Assembly: GCA_033782935.1 (NCBI GenBank) | Contig: JAWQEG010000488.1 | Location: 682,001 to 746,000, forward strand | Source of the DNA: Petrolisthes cinctipes | Taxonomy: Eukaryota; Arthropoda; Malacostraca; Decapoda; Porcellanidae | Direction of reading: 5' to 3' | DNA: 64,000 bases | Part shown: one piece after another, positions 20,803 through 33,152 of the stretch | Layout: every line of letters starts with the position of its first letter | Numbering within the stretch: the first letter of the stretch is position 1 | The notes under the pieces: model-generated | What the model was told of the DNA's origin: nothing | Database searches by the model: none | What the model saw: the letters and a program-made list of their open reading frames with translations, nothing else | Position numbers and translations under genes: made by a program

Positions 20803-23123
20803 GTGCTAGAATATTTTCAAAATATAGGCTAAAAACATGCTAAAAATCGATCTTTTAGGTGCCAAAAAGTCGATATCTCAAATTCAGTCCCAAAACACCC
20901 GAAAATTCGATATTTAGGGGTCCCAGAAGCGATCTGTACATGCCTACTCCGTGTTAGAGTATTTTTAAAATACAGGCCCAAAACATGCTGAAAATCGATA
21001 TTTTAGATGCCCAAAGTCAATATGTGCATGTATCTTCTGTACCCATTTATATCTCAAATTCAGGCTCAAAACACCCGAAAATTCAATATTTTGGGGTCCC
21101 AGAAGCAATCTGTACATGCCTACACAGTGCTAGAATATTTTCAAATATAGGCTAAAAACATGATAAAAATCGACATTTTAGGTGCCAAAAAATCGATATC
21201 TCAAATTCAGTCCCAAAACACCCGAAAATTCGATATTTAGAGGTCCCAGAAGGTATCTGTACATGCCTACTCAGTGTTAGAGTATTTTCAAAATACAGGC
21301 CAAAAACATACTGAAAATCGATCTTTTAGGTGCCCAAAAGTCGATATGTGCATGCATCTTCTGTACCCGTTTATATCTCAAATTCTGGCCCTAAATACCC
21401 GAAAATTCGATATTTTGGGGTCCCAGAAGCGATCTGTACATGCCTACTCCGTGTTAGAGTATTTTCAAAATTCAGGCCCAAAACATGCTGAAAATCGATA
21501 TTTTTGGTGCCCAAAGTCAATATGTGCATGTATCTTCTGTACCCGTTTATATCTCAAATTCAGGCTCAAAACACCCGAAAATTCAATATTTTGGGGTCCC
21601 AGAAGCAATCTGTACAGTGCTAGAATATTTTTAAAATATAGGCTAAAAACATGCTAAAAATCGATCTTTTAGGTGCCAAAAAGTCGATATCTCAAATTCA
21701 GTCCCAAAACACCCGAAAATTCGAAATTTAGGGGTCCCAGAAGCGATCTGTACATGCCTACTCCGTGTTAGAGTATTTTCAAAATACATGCTCAAAACAT
21801 ACTGAAAATCGATCTTTTAGGTGCACAAAAGTCGATATGTGCATGCATCTTCAGTACCCGTTTATATCTCAAATTCAGGCTCAAAACACCCGAAAATTCA
21901 ATATTTTGGGGTCCCAGAAGCAATCTGTACATGCCTACTCAGTGTAAGAGTATTATCAATATACAGGCCCAAAACATGCTAAAAATCGACATTTTAGATG
22001 CCCAAAGTCAATATGTGCATGTATCTTCTGTACCCGTTTATATCTCAAATTCAGGCTCAAAACACCCGAAAATTCAATATTTTGGGGTCCCAGAAGCAAT
22101 CTGTACATGCCTATACAGTGTTAGAATATTTTCAAAATATAGGCTAAAAACATGCTAAAAATCGACATTTTAGGTGCCAAAAAATCGATATCTCAAATTC
22201 AGTCCCAAAACACCCGAAAATTCGATATTTAGAGGTCCCAGAAGGTATCTGTACATGCCTACTCCGTGTTAGAGTATTTTCAAAATACAGGCCAAAAACA
22301 TACTGAAAATCGATCTTTTAGGAGCCCAAAAGTCGATATGTGTATGCATCTTCTGTACCCGTTTATATCTCAAATTCTGGCCCTAAACACCCGAAAATTC
22401 GATATTTTGGGGTCCCAGAAGCGATCTGTACATGCCTACTCCGTGTTAGAGTATTTTCAAAATTCAGGCCCAAAACATGCTGAAAATCGATATTTTTGGT
22501 GCCCAAAGTCAATATGTGCATGTATCTTCTGTACCCGTTTATATCTCAAATTCAGGCTCAAAACACCCGAAAATTCAATATTTTGGGGTCCCAGAAGCAA
22601 TCTGTACATGCCTACACAGTGCTAGAATATTTTCAAAATATAGGCTAAAAACATGCTAAAAATCGATCTTTTAGGTGCCAAAAAGTCGATATCTCAAATT
22701 CAGTCCCAAAACACCCGAAAATTCGATATTTAGGGGTCCCAGAAGCGATCTGTACATGCCTACTCCGTGTTAGAGTATTTTCAAAATACATGCTCAAAAC
22801 ATACTGAAAATCGATCTTTTAGGTGCACAAAAGTCGATATGTGCATGCATCTTCAGTACCCGGTTATATCTCAAATTCAGGCTCAAAACACCCGAAAATT
22901 CAATATTTTGGGGTCCCAGAAGCAATCTGTACATGCCTACTCAGTGTTAGAGTAATTTCAAAGTACAGGCCCAAAACATGCTGAAAATCGATATTTTAGA
23001 TGCCCAAAGTCAATATGTGCATGTATCTTCTGTACCCGTTTTATATCTCAAATTCAGGCTCAAAACACCCGAAAATTCAATATTTTGGGGTCCCAGAAGC
23101 ATGTACATGCCTACACAGTGCTA

Positions 23124-25742
23124 GAATATTTTCAAAATATAGGCTAAAAACATGCTAAAAATCGACATTTTAGGTGCCAAAAAATCGATATCTCAAATTC
23201 AGTCCCAAAACACCCGAAAATTCGATATTTAGAGGTCCCATAAGGTATCTGTACATGCCTACTCCGTGTTAGAGTATTTTCAAAATACAGGCCAAAAACA
23301 TACTGGAAATCGATCTTTGAGGTGCCCAAAAGTCGATATGTACACGCATCTTCTGTACCCGTTTATATCTCAAATTCTGGCCCTAAACACCCGAAAATTC
23401 AATATTTTGGGGTCCCAGAAGCAATCTGTACATGCCTACACAGTGCTAGAATATTTTCAAAATATAGGCTAAAAACATGCTAAAATTCGATCTTTTAGGT
23501 GTCAAAAAGTCGATATCTCAAATTCAGTCCCAAAACACCCGAAAATTCGATATTTAGGGGTCCCAGAAGCGATCTGTACATGCCTACTCCGTGTTAGAGT
23601 ATTTTCAAAATACATGCTCAAAACATACTGAAAATCGATCTTTTAGGTGCACAAAAGTCGATATGTGCATGCATCTTCAGTATCCGTTTATATCTCAAAT
23701 TCAGGCTCAAAACACCCTAAAATTCAATATTTTGGGGTCCCAGAAGCAATCTGTACATGCCTACTCAGTGTTAGAGTATTTTCAATATACAGGCCCAAAA
23801 CATGCTGAAAATCGATATTTTAGATGCCAAAAGTCAATATGTGCATGTATCTTCTGTACCCGTTTATATCTCAAATTCAGGCTCAAAACACCCGAAAATT
23901 CAATATTTTGGGGTCCCAGAAGCAATCTGTACATGCCTACACAGTGCTAGAATATTTTCAAAATATAGGCTAAAAACATGCTAAAAATCGACAATTTAGG
24001 TGCCAAAAAATCGATATCTCAAATTCAGTCCCAAAACACCCGAAAATTCGATATTTAGAGGTCCCAGAAGGTATCTGTACATGCCTACTCCGTGTTAGAG
24101 TATTATCAAAATACAGGCCAAAAACATACTGAAAATCGATCTTTTAGGTGCCCAAAAGTCGATATGTGCATGCATCTTCTTTACCCGTTTATATCTCAAA
24201 TTCTGGCCCTAAACACCCGAAAATTCGATATTTTGGGGTCCCAGAAGTGATCTGTACATGCCTACTCCGTGTTAGAGTATTTTCAAAATTCAGGCCCAAA
24301 ACATGCTGAAAATCGATATTTTTGGTGCCCAAAGTCAATATGTGCATGTATCTTCTGTACCCGTTTATATCTCAAATTCAGGCTCAAAACACCCGAAAAT
24401 TCAATATTTTGGGGTCCCAGAAGCAATCTGTACATGCCTACACAGTGCTAGAATTTTATCAAAATATAGGCTAAAAACATGCTAAAAATCGATCTTTTAG
24501 GTGCCAAAAAGTCGATATCTCAAATTCAGTCCCAAAACACCCGAAAATTCGATATTTAGGGGTCCCAGAAGCGATCTGCACTCCGTGTTAGAGTATTTTC
24601 AAAATACATGCTCAAAACATACTGAAAATCGATCTTTTTGGTGCACAAAAGTCCATATGTGCATGCATCTTCAGTACCCGTTTATATCTCAAATTCAGGC
24701 TCAAAACACCCGAAAATTCAATATTTTGGGGTCCCAGAAGCAATCTGTACAGTGCTAGAATATTTTCAAAATATAGGCTAAAAAACATGCTAAAAATCGA
24801 TCTTTTAGGTGCCAAAAAGTCGATATCTCAAATTCAGTCCCAAAACACCCGAAAATTCGATATTTAGGGGTCCCAGAAGCGATCTGTACATGCCTACACC
24901 GTGTTAGAGTATTTTCAAAATACATGCTCAAAACATACTGAAAATCGATTTTTTAGGTGCACAAAAGTCGATATGTGCATGCATCATCAGTACCCGTTTA
25001 TATCTCAAATTCAGGCTCAAAACAACCGAAAATTCAATATTTTGGGGTCCAAGAAGCAATCTGTACATGCCTACTCAGTGTTAGAGTATTTTCAAAATAC
25101 AGGCCCAAAACATGCTGAAAATCGATATTTTAGATGCCCAAAGTCAATATGTGCATGTATCTTCTGTACCCGTTTATATCTCAAATTCAGGCTCAAAACA
25201 CCCGAAAATTCAATATTTTGGGGTCCCAGAAGCAATCTGTACATGCCTACACAGTGCTAGAATATTTTCAAAATATAGGCTAAAAACATGCTAAAAATCG
25301 ACATTTTAGGTGCCAAAAAATCGATATCTCATATTCAGTTCCAAAACACCCGAAAATTCGATATTTAGAGGTCCCAGAAGGTATCTGTACATGCCTACTC
25401 CGTGTTAGAGTATTTTCAAAATACAGGCCAAAAACATACTGAAAATCGATCTTTTAGGTGCCCAAAAGTCGATATGTGCATGCATCTTCTGTACCCGTTT
25501 ATATCTCAAATTCTGGCCCTAAACACCCGAAAATTCGATATTTTGGGGTCCCAGAAGCGATCTGTACATGCCTACTCCGTGTTAGAGTATTTTCAAAATT
25601 CAGGCCCAAAACATGCTGAAAATCGATATTTTTGGTGCCCAAAGTCAATATGTGCATGTATCTTCTGTACCCGTTTATATCTCAAATTCAGGCTCAAAAC
25701 ACCCGAAAATTCAATATTTTGGGGTCCCAGAAGCAATCTGTA
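23124..25742 (+). repeat. 2619 bp tandem duplication, copy 1
   Basis: Monomer map: S 23118, La1/La2 hybrid 23266, S 23443, La2 23591, Lb2 23768, S 23944, La1 24092, Lb1 24269, S 24445 (140 bp), La2 24585, S 24752 (149 bp), La2 24901, Lb2 25078, S 25254, La1 25402, Lb1 25579. Rare marks shared with copy 2 include 'catactggaaatcgatc', 'gtacacgcatc', 'gtcccataagg', 'cttctttaccc', 'gctagaattttatc' and 'catattcagttcc'. The copy ends at an 18 bp deletion where 'atctgta' runs into 'gaatattttc'. Confidence 0.95.
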
Positions 25743-28361
25743 GAATATTTTCAAAATATAGGCTAAAAACATGCTAAAAATCGACATTTTAGGTGCCAAA
25801 AAATCGATATCTCAAATTCAGTCCCAAAACACCCGAAAATTCGATATTTAGAGGTCCCATAAGGTATCTGTACATGCCTACTCCGTGTTAGAGTATTTTC
25901 AAAATACAGGCCAAAAACATACTGGAAATCGATCTTTGAGGTGCCCAAAAGTCGATATGTACACGCATCTTCTGTACCCGTTTATATCTCAAATTCTGGC
26001 CCTAAACACCCGAAAATTCAATATTTTGGGGTCCCAGAAGCAATCTGTACATGCCTACACAGTGCTAGAATATTTTCAAAATATAGGCTAAAAACATGCT
26101 AAAATTCGATCTTTTAGGTGTCAAAAAGTCGATATCTCAAATTCAGTCCCAAAACACCCGAAAATTCGATATTTAGGGGTCCCAGAAGCGATCTGTACAT
26201 GCCTACTCCGTGTTAGAGTATTTTCAAAATACATGCTCAAAACATACTGAAAATCGATCTTTTAGGTGCACAAAAGTCGATATGTGCATGCATCTTCAGT
26301 ATCCGTTTATATCTCAAATTCAGGCTCAAAACACCCTAAAATTCAATATTTTGGGGTCCCAGAAGCAATCTGTACATGCCTACTCAGTGTTAGAGTATTT
26401 TCAATATACAGGCCCAAAACATGCTGAAAATCGATATTTTAGATGCCAAAAGTCAATATGTGCATGTATCTTCTGTACCCGTTTATATCTCAAATTCAGG
26501 CTCAAAACACCCGAAAATTCAATATTTTGGGGTCCCAGAAGCAATCTGTACATGCCTACACAGTGCTAGAATATTTTCAAAATATAGGCTAAAAACATGC
26601 TAAAAATCGACAATTTAGGTGCCAAAAAATCGATATCTCAAATTCAGTCCCAAAACACCCGAAAATTCGATATTTAGAGGTCCCAGAAGGTATCTGTACA
26701 TGCCTACTCCGTGTTAGAGTATTATCAAAATACAGGCCAAAAACATACTGAAAATCGATCTTTTAGGTGCCCAAAAGTCGATATGTGCATGCATCTTCTT
26801 TACCCGTTTATATCTCAAATTCTGGCCCTAAACACCCGAAAATTCGATATTTTGGGGTCCCAGAAGTGATCTGTACATGCCTACTCCGTGTTAGAGTATT
26901 TTCAAAATTCAGGCCCAAAACATGCTGAAAATCGATATTTTTGGTGCCCAAAGTCAATATGTGCATGTATCTTCTGTACCCGTTTATATCTCAAATTCAG
27001 GCTCAAAACACCCGAAAATTCAATATTTTGGGGTCCCAGAAGCAATCTGTACATGCCTACACAGTGCTAGAATTTTATCAAAATATAGGCTAAAAACATG
27101 CTAAAAATCGATCTTTTAGGTGCCAAAAAGTCGATATCTCAAATTCAGTCCCAAAACACCCGAAAATTCGATATTTAGGGGTCCCAGAAGCGATCTGCAC
27201 TCCGTGTTAGAGTATTTTCAAAATACATGCTCAAAACATACTGAAAATCGATCTTTTTGGTGCACAAAAGTCCATATGTGCATGCATCTTCAGTACCCGT
27301 TTATATCTCAAATTCAGGCTCAAAACACCCGAAAATTCAATATTTTGGGGTCCCAGAAGCAATCTGTACAGTGCTAGAATATTTTCAAAATATAGGCTAA
27401 AAAACATGCTAAAAATCGATCTTTTAGGTGCCAAAAAGTCGATATCTCAAATTCAGTCCCAAAACACCCGAAAATTCGATATTTAGGGGTCCCAGAAGCG
27501 ATCTGTACATGCCTACACCGTGTTAGAGTATTTTCAAAATACATGCTCAAAACATACTGAAAATCGATTTTTTAGGTGCACAAAAGTCGATATGTGCATG
27601 CATCATCAGTACCCGTTTATATCTCAAATTCAGGCTCAAAACAACCGAAAATTCAATATTTTGGGGTCCAAGAAGCAATCTGTACATGCCTACTCAGTGT
27701 TAGAGTATTTTCAAAATACAGGCCCAAAACATGCTGAAAATCGATATTTTAGATGCCCAAAGTCAATATGTGCATGTATCTTCTGTACCCGTTTATATCT
27801 CAAATTCAGGCTCAAAACACCCGAAAATTCAATATTTTGGGGTCCCAGAAGCAATCTGTACATGCCTACACAGTGCTAGAATATTTTCAAAATATAGGCT
27901 AAAAACATGCTAAAAATCGACATTTTAGGTGCCAAAAAATCGATATCTCATATTCAGTTCCAAAACACCCGAAAATTCGATATTTAGAGGTCCCAGAAGG
28001 TATCTGTACATGCCTACTCCGTGTTAGAGTATTTTCAAAATACAGGCCAAAAACATACTGAAAATCGATCTTTTAGGTGCCCAAAAGTCGATATGTGCAT
28101 GCATCTTCTGTACCCGTTTATATCTCAAATTCTGGCCCTAAACACCCGAAAATTCGATATTTTGGGGTCCCAGAAGCGATCTGTACATGCCTACTCCGTG
28201 TTAGAGTATTTTCAAAATTCAGGCCCAAAACATGCTGAAAATCGATATTTTTGGTGCCCAAAGTCAATATGTGCATGTATCTTCTGTACCCGTTTATATC
28301 TCAAATTCAGGCTCAAAACACCCGAAAATTCAATATTTTGGGGTCCCAGAAGCAATCTGTA
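25743..28361 (+). repeat. 2619 bp tandem duplication, copy 2
   Basis: Monomer map: S 25743 (start deleted), La1/La2 hybrid 25885, S 26062, La2 26210, Lb2 26387, S 26563, La1 26711, Lb1 26888, S 27064, La2 27204, S 27371, La2 27520, Lb2 27697, S 27873, La1 28021, Lb1 28198. Every landmark lies exactly 2619 bp after its partner in copy 1, and I saw no mismatch in the parts compared. Such identity implies a very recent event or an assembly duplication. The following S at 28362 carries the same 18 bp deletion but is of the S1 type. Confidence 0.95.
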
Positions 28362-30143
28362 GAATATTTTCAAAATATAGGCTAAAAACATGCTAAAAAT
28401 CGATCTTTTAGGTGCCAAAAAGTCGATATCTCAAATTCAGTCCCAAAACACCCGAAAATTCGATATTTAGGGGTCCCAGAAGCGATCTGTACATGCCTAC
28501 TCCGTGTTAGAGTATTTTCAAAATACAGGCCCAAAACATGCTGAAAATCGATCTTTTAGGTGCACAAAAGTCGATATGTGCATGCATTTTCTGTACCCGT
28601 TTATATCTCAAATTCAGGCTCAAAACACCCGAAAATTCAATATTTTGGGGTCCCAGAAGCAATCTGTACATGCCTACACAGTACTAGAATATTTTCAAAA
28701 TATAGGCTAAAAACATGCTAAAAATCGACATTTTAGGTGCCAAAAAATCGATATCTCAAATTCAGTCCCAAAAAACCCGAAAATTCGATATTTAGAGATC
28801 CCAGAAGGTATCTGTACATGCCTACTCCGTGTTAGAGTATTTTCAAAATTCAGGCCCAAAACATGCTGAAAATCGATATTTTTGGTGCCCAAAGTCAATA
28901 TGTGCATGTATCTTCTGTACCCGTTTATATCTCAAATTCTGGCTCAAAACACCCGAAAAGTCAATATTTGGGGGTCCCAGAAGCAATCTGTACATGCCTA
29001 CTCAGTGCTAGAATATTTTCAAAATATAGGCTAAAAATATGCTAAAAATCGATCTTTTAGGTGCCAAAAAGTCGATATCTCAAATTCAGTCCCAAAACAC
29101 CCGAAAATTCGATATTTAGGGGTCCCAGAAGCGATCTGTACATGCCTATTCCGTGTTAGAGTATTTTCAAAATACATGCTCAAAACATACTGAAAATCGA
29201 TCTTTTAGGTGCACAAAAGTCGATATGTGCATGCATCTTCAGTACCCGTTTATATCTCAAATTCAGGCTCAAAACACCCGAAAATTCAATATTTTGGGGT
29301 CCCAGAAGCAATCTGTACATGCCTACTCAGTGTTAGAGTATTTTCAAAATACAGGCCCGAAACATGCTGAAAATCGATATTTTAGATGCCCAAAGTCAAT
29401 ATGTGCATGTATCTTCTGTACCCGTTTATATCTCAAATTCAGGCTCAAAACACCCGAAAACTCAATATTTTGGGGTCCCAGAAGCAATCTGTACATGCCT
29501 ACACAGTGCTAGAATATTTTCAAAATATAGGCTAAAACATGCTAAAAATCGACATTTTAGGTGCCAAAAAATCGATATCTCAAATTCAGTCCCAAAACAC
29601 CCGAAAATTCGATATTTAGAGGTCCCAGAAGGTATCTGTACATGCCTACTCCGTGTTAGAGTATTTTCAAAATACAGGCCAAAAACATGCTGAAAATCGA
29701 TCTTTTAGGTGCCCAAAAGTCGATATGTGCATGCATCTTCAGTACCCGTTTATATCTCAAATTCTGGCCCTAAACACCCGATAATTCGATATTTTGGGGT
29801 CCCAGAAGCGATCTGTACATGCCTACTCCGTGTTAGAGTATTTTCAAAATTCAGGCCCAAAACATGCTGAAAATCGATATTTTTGGTGCCCAAAGTCAAT
29901 ATGTGCATGTATCTTCTGTACCCGTTTATATCTCAAATTCAGGCTCCAAACACCCGAAAATTCAATATTTTGGGGTCCCAGAAGCAATCTGTACAGTGCT
30001 AGAATATTTTCAAAATATAGGCTAAAAACATGCTAAAAATCGATCTTTTAGGTGCCAAAAAGTCGATATCTCAAATTCACTCCCAAAACACCCGAAAATT
30101 CGATATTTAGGGGTCCCAGAAGCGATCTGTACATGCCTACTCC
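26062..30143 (+). repeat. Dispersed block B, copy 1 (about 4.1 kb)
   Basis: It matches 32828-36909 at a constant offset of 6766. Its right part also matches 38895-41975. Monomers beyond the 2619 bp duplication: S 28362, Lb2/La2 hybrid 28504 ('caggcccaaaacatgctg' then 'gatcttttaggtgcac'), S 28681 (gtactag), Lb1 28829, S 29005, La2 29153, Lb2 29330, S 29506 (147 bp, 'ggctaaaacatg'), La1 29653, Lb1 29830, S 29996. Shared marks include 'cccaaaaaacccg', 'gagatcccag', 'cgaaaagtcaatatt', 'ctaaaaatatgc' and 'cccgaaaactc'. Confidence 0.9.
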
Positions 30144-30320
30144 GTGTTAGAGTATTTTCAAAATACATGCTCAAAACATACTGAAAATCGATCTTTTAGG
30201 TGCACAAAAGTCGATATGTGCATGCATCTTCAGTACCCGTTTATATCTCAAATTAAGGCTCAAAACACCCGAAAATTCAATATTTTGGGGTCCCGGAAGC
30301 AATCTGTACATGCCTACACA
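30144..30320 (+). repeat. La2 monomer ahead of the 1504 bp tandem pair
   Basis: La2 at 30144 runs directly into S 30321 with no Lb2. Its 3' part carries 'ggggtcccggaagc', which also appears in Lb2 at 31649. The exchange that made the 1504 bp duplication therefore joined a La2 and an Lb2 within their common second half, at roughly 30255-30300. Confidence 0.82.
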
Positions 30321-31824
30321 GTGCTAGAATATTTTCAAAATATAGGCTAAAAACATGCTAAAAATCGACATTTTAGGTGCCAAATAATCGATATCTCAAA
30401 TTCAGTCCCAAAACACCCGAAAATTCGATATTTAGAGGTCCCAGAAGGCATCTGTACATGCCTACTCCGTGTTAGAGTATTTTCAAAATACAGGCCAAAA
30501 ACATACTGAAAATCGATCTTTTAGGTGCACAAAAGTCGATATGTGCATGCATCTTCTGTACCCGTTTATATCTCAAATTCTGGCCCTAAACACCCGAAAA
30601 TTCGATATTTTGGGGTCCCAGAAGCGATCTGTACATGCCTACTCCGTGTTAGAGTATTTTCAAAATTCAGGCCCAAAACATGCTGAAAATCGATATTTTT
30701 GGTGCCCAAAGTCAATATGTGCATGTATCTTCTGTACCCGTTTATATCTCAAATTCAGGCTCAAAACACCCGAAAATTCAATATTTTGGGGTCCCAGAAG
30801 CAATCTGTACATGCCTACTCAGTGCTAGAATATTTTCAAAAAAAAGGCTAAAAACATGCTAAAAATCGATCTTTTAGGTGCCAAAAAGTCGATATCTCAA
30901 ATTCAGTCCCAAAACACCCGAAAATACGATATTTAGGGGTCCAAGAAGCGATCTGTACATGCCTACTCCGTGTTAGAGTATTTTCAAAATACAGGCCAAA
31001 AACATACTGAAAATCGATCTTTTAGGTGCCCAAAAGTCGATATGTGCATGCATCTTCTGTACCCGTTTATATCTCAAATTCTGGCCCTAAACACCCGAAA
31101 ATTCGATATTTTGGGGTCCCAGAAGCGATCTGTACATGCCTACTCCGTGTTAGAGTATTTTCAAAAATTCAGGCCCAAAACATGCTGAAAATCGATATTT
31201 TTGGTGCACAAAGTCAATATGTGCATGTATCTTCTGTACCCGTTTATATCTCAAATTAAGTCTCAAAACACCCGAAAATTCAATATTTTGGGGTCCCAGA
31301 AGCAATCTGTACATGCCTACACAGTGCTAGAATATTTTCAAAATATAGGCTAAAAACATGCTAAAATTCGATCTTTTAGGTGCCAAAAAGTCGATATCTC
31401 AAATTCAGTCCCAAAACACCCGAAAATTCGATATTTAGGGGTCCCAGAAGCGATCTGTACATGCCTACTCCGTGTTAGAGTATTTTCAAAATACATGCTC
31501 AAAACATACTGAAAATCGATCTTTTAGGTGCACAAAAGTCGATATGTGCATGCATCTTCAGTACCCGTTTATATCTCAAATTCAGGCTCAAAACACCCGA
31601 AAATTCAATATTTTGGGGTCCCAGAAGCAATCTGTACATGCCTACTCAGTGTTAGAGTATTTTCAAAATACAGGCCCAAAACATGCTGAAAATCGATATT
31701 TTAGATGCCCAAAGTCAATATGTGCATGTATCTTCTGTACCCGTTTATATCTCAAATTCAGGCTCAAAACACCCGAAAATTCAATATTTTGGGGTCCCGG
31801 AAGCAATCTGTACATGCCTACACA
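30321..31824 (+). repeat. 1504 bp tandem duplication, copy 1
   Basis: Nine monomers: S 30321 ('ccaaataatcg', 'gaaggcatctg'), La1 30469 ('gtgcacaaaag'), Lb1 30646, S 30822 (A-run 'ttttcaaaaaaaaggc'), La1 30970, Lb1 31147 (177 bp, 'tcaaaaattcagg'), S 31324 ('ctaaaattcgatc'), La2 31472, Lb2 31649. All marks recur 1504 bp later. Confidence 0.92.
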
Positions 31825-33152
31825 GTGCTAGAATATTTTCAAAATATAGGCTAAAAACATGCTAAAAATCGACATTTTAGGTGCCAAATAATCGATATCT
31901 CAAATTCAGTCCCAAAACACCCGAAAATTCGATATTTAGAGGTCCCAGAAGGCATCTGTACATGCCTACTCCGTGTTAGAGTATTTTCAAAATACAGGCC
32001 AAAAACATACTGAAAATCGATCTTTTAGGAGCACAAAAGTCGATATGTGCATGCATCTTCTGTACCCGTTTATATCTCAAATTCTGGCCCTAAACACCCG
32101 AAAATTCGATATTTTGGGGTCCCAGAAGCGATCTGTACATGCCTACTCCGTGTTAGAGTATTTTCAAAATTCAGGCCCAAAACATGCTGAAAATCGATAT
32201 TTTTGGTGCCCAAAGTCAATATGTGCATGTATCTTCTGTACCCGTTTATATCTCAAATTCAGGCTCAAAACACCCGAAAATTCAATATTTTGGGGTCCCA
32301 GAAGCAATCTGTACATGCCTACTCAGTGCTAGAATATTTTCAAAAAAAAGGCTAAAAACATGCTAAAAATCGATCTTTTAGGTGCCAAAAAGTCGATATC
32401 TCAAATTCAGTCCCAAAACACCCGAAAATACGATATTTAGGGGTCCAAGAAGCGATCTGTACATGCCTACTCCGTGTTAGAGTATTTTCAAAATACAGGC
32501 CAAAAACATACTGAAAATCGATCTTTTAGGTGCCCAAAAGTCGATATGTGCATGCATCTTCTGTACCCGTTTATATCTCAAATTCTGGCCCTAAACACCC
32601 GAAAATTCGATATTTTGGGGTCCCAGAAGCGATCTGTACATGCCTACTCCGTGTTAGAGTATTTTCAAAAATTCAGGCCCAAAACATGCTGAAAATCGAT
32701 ATTTTTGGTGCACAAAGTCAATATGTGCATGTATCTTCTGTACCCGTTTATATCTCAAATTAAGGCTCAAAACACCCGAAAATTCAATATTTTGGGGTCC
32801 CAGAAGCAATCTGTACATGCCTACACAGTGCTAGAATATTTTCAAAATATAGGCTAAAAACATGCTAAAATTCGATCTTTTAGGTGCCAAAAAGTCGATA
32901 TCTCAAATTCAGTCCCAAAACACCCGAAAATTCGATATTTAGGGGTCCCAGAAGCGATCTGTACATGCCTACTCCGTGTTAGAGTATTTTCAAAATACAT
33001 GCTCAAAACATACTGAAAATCGATCTTTTAGGTGCACAAAAGTCGATATGTGCATGCATCTTCAGTACCCGTTTATATCTCAAATTCAGGCTCAAAACAC
33101 CCGAAAATTCAATATTTTGGGGTCCCAGAAGCAATCTGTACATGCCTACTCA
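31825..33152 (+). repeat. 1504 bp tandem duplication, copy 2 (right edge approximate)
   Basis: S 31825, La1 31973, Lb1 32150, S 32326, La1 32474, Lb1 32651, S 32828, La2 32976. Differences from copy 1 seen by eye are few: 'ttttaggagcac' near 32028 versus 'ttttaggtgcac', and 'ttaaggctc' near 32760 versus 'ttaagtctc'. The next Lb2 (33153, 'caatatacagg', 'gatgtcaaaag') no longer matches copy 1 and instead belongs to block B copy 2. Confidence 0.9.

Larger units (their letters stand above)
14315..23123 (+). repeat. Irregular 1002 bp HOR array, part 2
   Basis: Monomer map: S 14315 (140 bp, 8 bp lost before the next monomer), La2 14455, Lb2 14632 (177 bp, extra t), S 14809, La1 14957, Lb1 15134, S 15310, La1 15458, Lb1 15635, S 15811, La2 15959, Lb2 16136, S 16313, La2/La1 hybrid 16461, La1 16638, Lb1 16815, S 16991, La2 17139, Lb2 17316, S 17492, La1 17640, Lb1 17817, S 17993, La2 18141, Lb2 18318, S 18494, La2 18642, Lb2 18819, S 18995, La1 19143, Lb1 19320, S 19496, La1 19644, Lb1 19821, S 19997, La2 20145, Lb2 20322, S 20498, deleted Lb1 20646, S 20803, Lb2 20951, S 21127, La1 21274, Lb1 21451, S 21617, La2 21765, Lb2 21942, S 22118, La1 22266, Lb1 22443, S 22619, La2 22767, Lb2 22944 (174 bp), S 23118. 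Local 501 bp trimer duplications are evident at 14957/15458 (shared 'caccttaaaattcg' and 'ttcaagccc') and 18141/18642 (shared 'tttatatatcaaattc'). Confidence 0.87.

Noticed and set aside
23144..23329. Minus-strand open frames of 60-90 codons, for example 2337-2528, 23144-23329 and 43215-43472
   Set aside because: They are opposite-strand readings of S and La monomers and recur at the duplication offsets. There is no independent evidence of coding.
25681..25800. Intergenic promoter or terminator signals (A/T-rich dyads such as ttttcaaaa)
   Set aside because: The dyads occur in most monomers of the array and are part of the repeat unit. No gene lies next to them.
23124..28361. Assembly artefact as the sole explanation of the exact 2619, 1504 and 1642 bp copies
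   Set aside because: It cannot be excluded from sequence alone, but copies have distinct flanks and some private differences (for example 32028, 32760, 51368). Mapped crossover points also fit real unequal exchange. It is kept as a caveat under the findings.
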